Below, one piece after another: positions 12,365 through 22,830 of a DNA stretch of 64,000 nucleotides. The stretch spans positions 2,356,001-2,420,000 of the forward strand of contig JAQPZY010001554.1 of NCBI GenBank assembly GCA_029931535.1, written 5' to 3'. Under the pieces are notes generated by a model. It worked only from the letters and a program-made list of their open reading frames with translations. It had not been told where the DNA came from and did not search any database. Position 1 is the first letter of the stretch, and the number at the start of each line of letters is the position of its first letter. This stretch comes from Margaritifera margaritifera. Its lineage: Eukaryota; Mollusca; Bivalvia; Unionida; Margaritiferidae. The translations under genes and the position numbers were made by a program.

Positions 12365-13125
12365 GAAAGACAATGTGAGAAACAAATGCAGTAGCATACC
12401 AGTGACAGTTGTCTTTCATTTAAATATTTCCCTGAATTACACAATACAGACAAACAAATAAACAGTGCAGATATAAATAACTTTCTCTACTATCAACCCA
12501 TAATATTTAAAGGGATGTGCATGCACGATGAGTACAGTTTTGATCAAAGCACGAGTACCCTCTCTTGAGGACACAAAAGCAGAGGTCAAAAGGCCATGCA
12601 ATCCAGAGTGGTGATTTGATTGGTCAATGAAAATAAAGTGCTAAAAATCCTGCTGGAGTGAGATCTACCCATTTTACATTGTTCTATATCAAAGTTCTGT
12701 CAGTAAGTCTATATCAATAAAGAGAATGAGGTCATCTTTGATACAGTTGTCTTTTTACTGTAGTTATCTTTCATGAAATTAAACTAGTGGATTATTTTTT
12801 ACTTACCAATCAAACTGCTGCTCAGGATGGCATGACCTTCTGACCTCCAGTTTTGTGTCCCCAGGAGGGGATACCAAATTTGTGTTTCGCTCAAAACTGT
12901 GCACACATCACTTGTAACTATTATGAGTTGATGGAAGAGAGATTTATTTACATGTGTACTGTTTATTTGTTTGTGCTGTTTAATTTAGGAAAAAATTGAT
13001 GCAATGGCTACTGGTACTTTACGGCAATTGTTTCTCACCGTGTCTTTTTATATACATATTGGCATTTAGGTAGAAATTTCACACTAAAACTTTTTGACGT
13101 ATCTTTCAGTGCAAATGCCTTCTAG

Positions 13126-14080
13126 CAAGGCTCAAATGTAATGCTCACATACTTGTGAAAAATTTGAGTTGAGATTTGAAGCATTTGCATCTATTGACAA
13201 GTGCTGAATTTTTTAATGATATAGAGCATATCATTGGTAAAACTCCATAAAGTACACAAATACTTCTGCAAAAGACACATGCACAATTTTGAAACTTAAC
13301 ATGAAGCTTGTTTAGGTATTGATTCTGTTTAGCATGTAGCCTAATAAATTGACCATACGAGTACCTACCGATAATACACTGTGGACTTGGATACAACCAC
13401 TATGTTTCCAAGGGGAAGCTAGATACCGCTTTTGTGCCCAACCATTTCATTCATAAATACAGAAATATTTTTCAGATATTATTTTTTATTAGGTAAAATC
13501 TGTTACTATGTATATGACTTTTTCTGCTAGTATTTTTTGTAGCATGGATGATCGCAGATATTTGTGTCACATATTATCCTGATGATCCCCTAAAAATGAT
13601 ATGTTTGTTTCTTACACATTTTGGCAACACTGCTAAAGCTGCAAGTCAGTGAAATGCTTTATTATCAAAACATATTCAAGAACTGCTGATTGATATGGAT
13701 GCTTACTGGATCATTAAATTATGTTTTTTCCTTGGTACCAAAATGTGATGTAGCTCGAGTTGGAAATGTTACAAAAGATTGCAAGTTATTTTCTGCCAAA
13801 AAAGCAGTGAAAAGCAAATATTATCAGGCTTAAATGATTTAGAAGCTTGTTCAATCTGGTGTCATGGCTGATTGTTCATGTACCTTTTATGGTCCAAAAT
13901 ACAAACGTGGACATGCGTATAAGTAAGACTTAAGTTAAAAACAAGATAAACAGTTCACCTGTACATGTAGTTCTTTTTATTAAAATAAAAATTACAACTG
14001 AAACTGGTAGAAAAGTAGTTCCTTCTGATTCCAAAACTCCTGAATTACTGTACAAAAATAACAGCACCTTGTAAAATAAA
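13126..14080. other. Unassigned insert sequence in the foldback right arm
   Basis: Low-GC sequence with no recognisable gene. The 83-codon minus frame at 13145-13396 shows no known motif. It precedes the family A element. Confidence 0.4.
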
Positions 14081-15962
14081 CAAGAGTCCCTCAAAGGGAT
14101 TTACACTCTACTGTCCAAAAAGAATTTCCAGGAATTCAAGATAAGACCATTTCTTATTTTTGCTGAGTGTTGAAACAATCTCTGATATTCTTGAGTGAAA
14201 AGATTTTCAAATTAGCCACTGTAGCAGCCATATTGGATGTAAAATCGGCACTGTTTTCATATGACCATTAATTCAGGAGAATTAGTGACAATATTTTCAA
14301 TATGTTCATTGTGGAAGCCACATTTGAGATCAGCTTGGCACCATTTTCTTTCAGGATCAACTAGATATAATAATTAGTCTTCTGGTGAAAACCCCATGTT
14401 GGTATGACTTTCCATTTAGGAGGAGTATTAATAACAAGATTTTCAAGATGGCTGCCATGGTGGCCATACTGGTTGTCAAATTAGGACCAACTAGACATCA
14501 TAAGAAGTTTTCTGGTGAAAAACCAATGTTGATATTACTTTCCATCTAGGAGGAGTAGTAATAAGATTTTCAAGATAGCTACCGTGGTGGCAATACTGGA
14601 TATCAGATCTGCACAATTTTTATTTATGACCATATAGAGATCATAAGAAGTCTTCAAAAAAAAACCCCATGCTGATATGACTTTCTGTTCACGAGGTGTA
14701 GCAATAACAAGATTTTCAAGATGGCTGCTGTTGTGGCCATATTGGATGTCAGATCAGTACCATTTTCATTTAAGACCAACTCAACTTCATACGAAGTCTT
14801 GCAGTGAAAACCCCATGTTGATATGACCAATTCAGGTGGAGTAGCAATAATAAGATTTTCAAGATGGACACTGTGGTAGCCATATTATTTGTCCAGGCAG
14901 CACCATTTTCATTTAGGACTAACTAGACATCATACAAATTCTTCTGGTGAAAACCTCATCTCGATATGACTTTCTGTTCAGGAAGCATAGCGTACAAAGA
15001 TTTTTAAGATGGCTGCTGTGGTGGCCATATTGGACATCAGATCAGCAAAATTTTAATTTAGGACTACCGGTAACTAGACATCATAAAAAGTCCTTTAGTA
15101 AAAACCCCATGTTGATATGACCATCCATTCAGGTGGAAATGCAAATAACAAGATTTTCTAGATGGCCAATGTGGCAGCTATATAAGATACATATGAGGAA
15201 AAATTTTCGTTCAGGACCATCCATACATCATAATAAGTATTTTGGTGAAAACCCCATGTCAATATGACTTTCCATTTAGGAGGAAAAGTAATAACAAGAT
15301 TTTCAAGATGGCTGCCATGGTGACCATATCAGATGTCAGATTGGCAAAATGTTTCATTTGGGACCAACTAATCATCAATAGAAGTCTTTTAGTGAAAACC
15401 CCATGCTGATATGATCATCCATTCAGGAGGAGTAGCAATAACAAGATCTTCTTGATGGCCATTGTGGTGTCCATACTGGATCTCACAGCAGAACTATATT
15501 CATTTAGGACCAACCTGACATCATAAAAAGTCTTCTGGTTAAAACCCCATGTAGATATTACTTTCTGTTCATGAGGAGTAGTGATTACATGATTTTCAAG
15601 ATGGCTGTAATGGCATATATACTGGATGTCATATCAGCATAATCTTCATTTTAGGACCAACCACACATCATAAGAAGTCTTTAAGTGAAAACCCCATGTT
15701 GATATGACCATCCATTCAGGAGGAGTTGCAATAACAAGATGTTCCAGATAACTGTTGTGGCAGCCCTACTGGATGTCTGAGCAGCACCATTTTTATTTCG
15801 GACCATCTTGGGATGAATATGTGTTAAAAGTTTCATGGCAATCTTCTAAGTAGTTAAAGATTAGTAGCAATAACAAACTTGTGCTAATGGATGAACAAAC
15901 ATGGGATGAGGGACTACAGGCCATCCCATAAGCTCTTCTGGTCTATGGCCAGTAGAGCTAAG
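14081..15962 (+). mobile_element. Family A element: 5' palindrome, ~145-bp tandem array, 3' hairpin (copy 1)
   Basis: A head caagagtccctcaaagggat is followed by gaatttccaggaattca, which is shared with the copy at 42590. About 12 diverged units then follow, each carrying aagattttcaagatggctgc, ggccatattggatgtcagat, caccattttcatttagg, agaagtcttctggtgaaaac and aggaggagtagcaataac. The tail has cttgtgctaatgga and ends in the stem AGCTCTTCTGG/CCAGTAGAGCT (15931-15959). The head-array-hairpin layout recalls non-autonomous Helentron/HINE-type elements with central satellites, but I cannot prove that class. Confidence 0.75.
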
Positions 15963-16410
15963 AGCTGCCAGTAGAAATAGGATTTTGAATTTTTATTTTG
16001 TCTCCACTTGCAAAAATATGCAAGCAGTAAGAAAAGTTAAATTCTAGTTCTGTCAAGGGGTCAGTACTGGGGGATTAAATATGATAAATTTACTTATGAT
16101 CCATTAGATTTACTTCAACAGAGTAAAATGGACAAAGAATGGTAAGGAGAAAAAACTCCTACAAGTCAAGTTGACTATCATGTCCCTAAGTGCATACGGC
16201 AAATACTGCAATAACTACAGATAAACAAATCAAACTTGAGGTTAAATGGTGCAAAAACAATGAGAACAAAAAATCTCTTTTTTCAGGAGCGAGTGTATTA
16301 AAATTTATTACAAAAAGATTTGCATCATGTTATTCTAAATTATTCTTAATTTTCTTCCAGGTCCTAAATAAATTTGTTTAATTTTCACTGAAATGAAAAC
16401 ATTTCCATCA

Positions 16411-17209
16411 GTCTGATCAATAGATAGTTCTCATCAAAGCAATATATAATGCCCTTGCAATATGTGGCTTCCACCATCTTAAGGGTCAAATTTTGTAAGC
16501 AGTATTATTGAAAGGAACATTTATTTATTCAATTCTATAAGACTGGCCCACACAAATCAAAGATATTGTACATATATAGTATTTGATTGCACATTCATGA
16601 TTATTAGGTTTTCAAGATATGAAGTTTTCTAAGATAATTCACATTTTCATACATGTTATTTTAAATTTCTGCCATAATTTACCTTGTGGGAGGTAAACAC
16701 AAAACAGATGTCTGCCACTGGCTTCAAGGGAGGTAAATCTAAAAGTTTCTTAGGTCATGTAAAAACTATCCATAGACAAGCAAGGTTACATATATCTGGC
16801 ATTTATGCTGGGTAGGGAAATATTTGTGCATTATAACATACCTAAAGGTGCAAGGTAATCTGAATTAAAAATGTTAAAAATAGCAATTACGTTATAAAAA
16901 CAGTTTTCAGCATAGAGTGTACACTTGTTAATCCAAACTCCTCTGGGGAGACAAAAAAAAAAAAACCCATACATTTTCATGTTGTAGGACATTAAAAAAA
17001 GGTTTGGATAAACTGATAATGTGAATAAACAGTGTCTGGATAAATGAATATCTCATGTATCATTTGAAGAACTAATAATCTAAATCATATTACAAAATGT
17101 CTGAGCTGCTAAATATTACAATTTACTGTTAATGCAAGAAAGTAATTCTGTTTGGCTAAGGGCTGCCCCTGTCAGTCAGCCCTGAACAAGTTGAAAATAT
17201 GCTGGCCAA
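16411..17209. other. Intron sequence, nothing recognised
   Basis: AT-rich, with an A-run near 16950. There is no open frame or repeat I can name. Confidence 0.4.
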
Positions 17210-17292
17210 GTAAATATTTTTGTTATTTGCCAAGCATTGTCAGAATGTTTACATTTTACATACAATGCTTGGCAAATAACAAAAATATTTAC
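17210..17292. repeat. Perfect 31-bp inverted repeat with 21-bp loop
   Basis: Arms 17210-17240 (gtaaatatttttgttatttg then ccaagcattgt) and 17262-17292 are exact reverse complements. The sequence lies 255 bp downstream of the FN3-5 exon donor on the gene strand, so the pre-mRNA would contain an uninterrupted 31-bp helix. It could be a very short TIR element, an inverted duplication, or a hairpin RNA precursor. Confidence 0.9.
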
Positions 17293-17546
17293 TATCATAA
17301 GACTTGCAAATGACAATAAATTTTCATATACTATTAACTTTTTTTAAAAAAAAATGAAGTATGAATTAAAAAGTTAAGATTTTAAAAGAGTGATGTTTTC
17401 TTTTCTGGATCAGTATATATCTGCTTCCCAATTTCTGTGAAGTAATTATATTTAAGTTGGACTATCTGCATAATTTGTCATCTTGTGCTTTAAAAACTGA
17501 AAAAAAATTTTAATTCAGAAGTGCAACTTAGCACTCATTTTTTTAC

Positions 17547-17861
17547 CTGCTCCTTTAGTGGTGACAGTCCTTGGCTTACTGCGGATACCATCCCCTCTAC
17601 GAGTGTAACCTGCCACCTGCACATGGTAGCGTGTATCGGGCTTAAGATTAACTATTACAGCATCCATCTTGTTTCCATCCTCCGTGTCGATCCTTTTCTC
17701 TGTGCTTGGAATGGGTTCATCAATACTATCCATTTCCACGTAATACACGTAGTATCCACGAATAATACCATTCCGCTCCTGGGATTGAGGTGGATGCCAC
17801 TCCACAAAAATTGTGGTTGAGTTAACAGCCTCCACCTTCACTCGTTTCGGTTCTCCTGGCA
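17547..17861 (-). CDS. Lar: LAR-like RPTP exon: complete FN3 domain 5
   Basis: Acceptor AG at 17863-17862 and donor GTAAAA at 17546-17541 bound 315 nt, phase 1-1. Joined to the previous exon it starts VPGEPKRVKVEAVNSTTIFV and continues EWHPPQSQERNGIIRGYYVY, then VNLKPDTRYHVQVAGYTRRG, ending DGIRSKPRTVTTKGA. The peptides RNGIIRGY and YT.RGDG.RSKP.TVTT are nearly invariant in FN3-5 of LAR-type phosphatases and give the firmest identification in the window. NST is a potential glycosylation site. A Met-like start at 17862 is only an artefact of reading through the splice acceptor; this is an internal exon. Confidence 0.96.
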
Positions 17862-18273
17862 CTGGGAGAGATAGTGAGATAAGTTAAACCTTAATTTTCA
17901 CTAGTGAAGTTGAAATAATACTTTGAATCAGGCATTTTGGCATTGCGAAATTTTGCGAACTCTGATATTTCGAGGTTTGATTTTACTTTAATGCTTTTTA
18001 TTTTACTACATTTAAAAATTAACAACCAAATAAAAACAGCAGTAGTAAGCGGAATAGACATGCAGCAGAAATACTTTACGACTTGACTTAAAGAATTTAT
18101 TACCATCATTTAATTCTTGAAGAATTTGTAATCACGACCACGGTAATTTTTAACTGAATGTAATCATCAAAAAAATGAATGTCTTTAAAATTACTGAAAG
18201 GTTGGATGAATTTTAATGCCATTGACAACACCACATTTTTCACTGAGTTATCATACTATTTTTATTGTGTTAA

Positions 18274-18492
18274 TACTGTATATACTTGCTTATAAGTCAG
18301 ATCCAAATGGAAACAACATAGACCCTGATCTGCCATCACATAATGCTCTGGCAGATCAGAGTCTATGTTGTTTGTTCGACTGATTGGTCCTTACAAACTG
18401 CATCGACCCAGATCTGCTGGTGCATTATGTGATGGCAGATCTGGGTCTATGCAGTTGTAGTTTGTATCAGATTATACTCGAGTATATATGGT
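18274..18492 (-). mobile_element. Nested-palindrome TIR element, copy 6
   Basis: 219 bp from TACTGTATATACTTGCT to GAGTATATATGGTA, with the TTGTTTG hairpin first. Both hairpins are near-perfect, and the spacer contains ctgattggtccttac. Confidence 0.87.
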
Positions 18493-19740
18493 AGTTTGGC
18501 TAAAATAGGATTTCATTTATTCCTTAATCCTGAACAAAGCCATCAGTCTCAGAAGTAAAAAACAACAACAGTTTGAAGTATATTATAATTGCCAATGAAT
18601 AGATTAAAATTGTACAGTTTCAACAACAGCTGAAGACATGTATTTATTGTCTAGTTATGTGATTATAGTAGTGAGTAGCCATATTTTACAAGATTAGTTG
18701 TACAGAATTTGAAGTTCTCCTGATAATTTATCTTATATTATAGGTATTTATGCAGAATTGTCAACACACATGAAAAATATCTTAAAATAATAGTCTACAC
18801 TGAGTGAACTAGTTAATGAATATAATATGAAAATGGTGTTGCTGGTTGTGGCATAACTGAAAGGTGTAAGATACATAATACTTTTTCAGTATGAAAGTTG
18901 TACCACACTCTAGTATGAAAGTAACAAAGTTTGTAGGACAAGGTATTTGTAGGTTATGCTTCATATGATCCCCATTCACATGCAGGAAATTGCATGCAAA
19001 ACATAAAGCTGTCCAATTTAATCTATCAAATTATTCATATAATCTGGTGAATTTAACAGACATTCAAATTTTCTGCTGGTTAGGTTATTGGTTGTCAAAG
19101 AATAACAATCCATTCACACCCAAAAGAGCATGCAAAACCAATACCACGATTTTCACCAGTAAATGAAAAAATGTTTCAGCCATTTGAGCAAAAAAAAAAA
19201 AACAAATCTTGATTGTAAAGGTGGTCAAGTGGTGTTATATTTTATATATTTTGTTTATTATTATGGCATTTGACATGATGTTAAAAATCCAAAATATCCA
19301 TTCTATATGCAATACAAAATCAACCTAACTTACTTGCAGGTAAAGTTATGATGTAATAAATGACAAATTGAAAGAGCAATGTGTAACACATACAATACAC
19401 ATTAAACTTAAAAAGCAAACTAAAAACACCAAGCAATCTAAATCAGAAAAGTAGGAAGTCATAAACAATGTATTGATGATGATGATGACAATGAAAATGC
19501 AAATAATGATGACAATGAATGGGATGATTTTTTATTTGGATATTTTGTGGAAAAACAGTTGTCACTAATATTTTCACATTTTAGAATGATAATGGGGCAA
19601 TTACATCTGCATATATGGAACATAATTACATCTGCATATAACCATTTAGAACACATGCTTCGATAATAGATATACAGGTATATCATAAAGTCAGTATGCA
19701 CAAATTTGGAAACAAACATCATTTAATACACTAACCTCTT
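18493..19740. other. Intron sequence, nothing recognised
   Basis: AT-rich. A short GAT-rich stretch at 19470-19500 (gatgatgatgatgac) opens a minus frame of 87 codons with no recognisable domain. Confidence 0.4.
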
Positions 19741-19749
19741 TATTTGGAA

Positions 19750-21692
19750 TAAAGATATTAACATGAGGCCCAAGTGGGCCAGATATCACTCAATTGGCTA
19801 ACTTAACTGAACAGCAGACCATTTCGCTAAGCAGGCTTATTTAGCATTGTAAGAACACATCCTATGTAAACTCCCTAACTTTATATCATGTTGATTTTAC
19901 CGATTTTACTATATCCTGATAAAAATTCTTTCTAAAGATAATGACATAATTAACATGTACATTCTCCTGCTCATAATTCAAGTCATCCAAGATCGTGATG
20001 ATATGAACCCATTTACCAAGTTCGATAAAACTGTACGAGATATATAGTCTCTGTATCTAGAGAGGTAACAAGCTCAGCCAATCAGATGCAAGATATTGCA
20101 TTATTATACGCTGATCTCACTTATTATAAAACCTGTATACAACAAGGACAATACAAGCTTAAGGTGGAGCAAAATCTAACCAGAATTCAGTCGCCAGAAT
20201 GGTACCAAGCTCAACCAATCAGAAACAAGATTATGTCATTATTGTTAGATCCAAAATCACCCCAAAAATATGCATAGGTTCCACTCATAACAAAAATCAC
20301 CCAACATTTTGATGATATTAACCCAGTTACCAAGTAGGGCTAAAACTGGGTCAGAAATATGGTCTCTAAAGTGGAAAGAAAGCTCAACCAATCATATGCA
20401 AGATCTCTTCATTATTATGTGTAGATCTTGCCTAAAAAAATTCTAAAACAAACATTAAATATCTTGATGATATAAGCCTATTTACCAAGTTTGACAAAAA
20501 ATATGATCAGAAATTAAGTTGTTAAAGTGCTGACAAGCTCAGCCAATCAGATGCAAAATCACCTCATCAACATACATGGATCTTGCTCATAATTATACTC
20601 GTCCATATTTTAATGATTTAAGCCTACTGACCAAGTTTTACAAAAAAAAGGACCAGGAATACAGTCGCTAGAGTGGTAATAAACTCAGCCAATCACATGG
20701 AAGATCACCCCATTAATATGTGTGGATCACATTTGTTATCGATCTCATGTGAAATCTTGGTCGTGTAAGCCTATATTTGAAGATCAAAAATATGGCTTCC
20801 AGAGTGGTAACAAGCTCAGTCAATAAGATGCAACATCACCTCATAAATATGCATGGATCCCACTCCCTTTTGAAATTGTCGAAGATCTTGATGATATAAG
20901 CCTGAATTTCAAGTTTGATCAAAATCAGTTCAAAAATTTGGCTTCCAGAGTTACAACAAGCTCAGCCAATCAGATGCAAGTTCACCCCATTAATATGCAT
21001 GCATCTTGCTCATTACTGAACTTTTCCAAGACCTTGATGATATAAGCATTTATTCCATGTTTGATCAAAATCAGATCAGAAATATGGCCTCCAGAGTTGT
21101 AACAAGCTAGCCAAACAGATGCAAGATCACTTCATCAGTAAGCATGGATCTCACTCATTATCCAACTCATCTCCGATCTTGATGATGTCAACATACATTC
21201 CAAGTCTTATCAAAATTGGATCAGAAATTTGACCTCCAGAGTGGTAACAAAATCAGCAGAACCAATGCAAGATTACCTCATTAATATGTGTGGATCTTGC
21301 TCATTGACGAACTTGTGAGCAATTTTAATGATAAAAGCATATATTCCTGTTCTGATAAAAATCAGATCAGAAATATGGCCTCCATGGTAGTAAGAAGGCT
21401 GGCCAATCAGATGCAAGATCATGTCACTAAAATGGCCAATCAGATGCAAGATCACGTCACTAAAATGGCCAATCAGATGCAAGATCACATCACTAAAATA
21501 TATGGATCTTGCTCATTATCGAACTTGTCAAAGATTTTGATGATAAAAACCTATATTCCAAGTTTTAGTAAAACTGGATCATAAATATTGACTCCGGTGG
21601 TAACAAGCAATTGTTGATGGACGGATGATGCATGACGGATGCAGGGCAATACCATAAGCTCACTTGGAATTACAGTTAGGTGTGAGCTAGAA
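19750..21692. mobile_element. Family B element: 5' palindrome, ~150-bp tandem array, 3' hairpin
   Basis: It starts near the palindrome GGCCCAAGTGGGCC (19767-19780). About a dozen diverged units follow, with the words agctcagccaatcagatgca, agatcaccccattaatatg, cttgatgatataagcc and aaatatggcctccagagtgg. It ends after acggatgatgcatgacggat with a stem-loop AGCTCAC...GTGAGCT (21657-21688). A 33-bp subrepeat is triplicated at 21402-21500. The 99-codon plus frame across that triplication is a by-product. The layout matches family A although the sequences differ. Confidence 0.68.
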
Positions 21693-21867
21693 ACAGGAAG
21701 GAGGATTAATGTTACATTTCCATAACCATAAAAAAGACACCCTAATCCCGTTAAGAAAATGACTTGTGCTTCAAATTGTTTGTTTGGGGTACCTCATATA
21801 CTTGTATACATTATTTTGTGACAAGGCAAAATATCCTCTAGATATTTTATAAATTGGTCTTGTTCTT

Positions 21868-22100
21868 AATCTTGTGGGGTTTATCGCTGTTTTCAGCACA
21901 TGACAGGCCACACATGGCGGCCAGTCTATTTGATGGAGGAAGAACACAGGAAGAAGAACCTACGCACAGGAAGCTACTGGCAAGCTTTCTCACATACTCA
22001 TATTGGTTGAACAGAGACTCAAACCCACGCAGAGAGAGGTGAGATGTGAGTGATCTGTAAAGGCGAGCACCTTAGACCACTCAGCCACCCAGGGACCCTT
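21868..22100 (-). mobile_element. SINE derived from a Leu/Ser-type tRNA
   Basis: Read from 22100 downward, the head is gggtccctgggtggctgagt followed by ggtctaagg, a tRNA A-box of the long-variable-arm class. A B-box-like gggtttgagtc follows about 65 bp later. The distance fits a tRNA with a long variable arm. The 3' body is unique to this copy in the window. It is not a functional tRNA gene: the acceptor stem does not close. Confidence 0.65.
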
Positions 22101-22317
22101 TGAAAATGAACATCGAGAGTATAAACCATGTCCTCTGTCCATCTTAGACAGTTGTCCTTTATATAAAGAAAAATTATATGATTATATAAATATTTTCATC
22201 ACAATTGAATAGTTTTGGTGACCTTTATGACAAGATTACTGCATACTGAAGACAAATCTTTTTAGTACCCACATCTCAGCAGTTGGTTGCTTGGCTGGAT
22301 GGGTTTTAAAAACAATT

Positions 22318-22430
22318 TTTAATAGCAGCAATTACTTATCCTGTTGCTATTGTTTAGTTATACTATTTCGTGCCGAAAATCACCGTCCATTTGATGTGAA
22401 TACATCCTCCCACAGAGTGGAGAAAAGGCC
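22318..22430 (+). repeat. Left inverted terminal repeat of the DIRS element
   Basis: The words ctatttcgtgccgaaaatca, gatgtgaatacatcctccc and acagagtggagaaaagg recur in reverse complement at 27586-27660 with a few substitutions. The outermost part (22318-22357) is instead almost exactly complementary to 27388-27427 of the internal region. Confidence 0.9.
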
Positions 22431-22830
22431 ACTACAGTCTGTGCCTCATTTAGGCTTTCCTAAATTGTCATTTTTTTCATGGACACCATACTGTGCAGAC
22501 GTTTGTCTGAAACAGCACCAGAGAAATTGTGCCTGTAGCAACTTACCACATTAGGGGTCTCCATTCTGCAGTTCATAATTATGTCTTGGTGTATCACTAT
22601 CCGTTCCATATTTTATTCCATATTGTAAACTTTCCCCATTTTTTAGAACTTAGTTCTTTAAGGGGCCTCCTAGACTACCTTGTGTATTCTACCCAATATG
22701 GGTGGGAACACTCCCTTAATTTACCAATATACAATTGAGGTAGGGGTAGGTCTCTGTGTTTTGAAAAAATAACAATAGACCCTGCATAACATAGAGGACA
22801 GCGTTGACTCCAGACATATTTTTATCATGA

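Larger units (their letters stand above)
12020..16410. mobile_element. Interrupted foldback (inverted-repeat) element
   Basis: The left arm (about 12020-12602) is the inverted copy of 12826-13125 plus 16057-16410. In order from the centre, shared words are gacctc.g.tttgtgtcc, actgtttatttgtttgt, tttctcac.tgtctttt, gcatttaggt, cagtgcaaatgccttctag, ggggtcagt, ggattaaatat, acttatgat and cactgaaat. The right arm is broken by about 2.9 kb (13126-16056) that includes the family A element at 14081-15962. The (TATG)n run has expanded only in the left arm. No coding capacity was seen. Class unknown. Confidence 0.7.

Noticed and set aside
12165..12453. Thr-Tyr-Ile-His repeat frames
   Set aside because: Translation of a (TATG)n microsatellite.
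17515..17546. Extension of the FN3-5 frame to the next stop
   Set aside because: The donor at 17546 gives the phase-1 join TTKGAVPSAP expected of LAR; the extension is intron.
22018..22100. Functional leucine tRNA gene
   Set aside because: The A-box region is tRNA-like but the anticodon arm and acceptor stem do not fold, and a SINE-like body follows.
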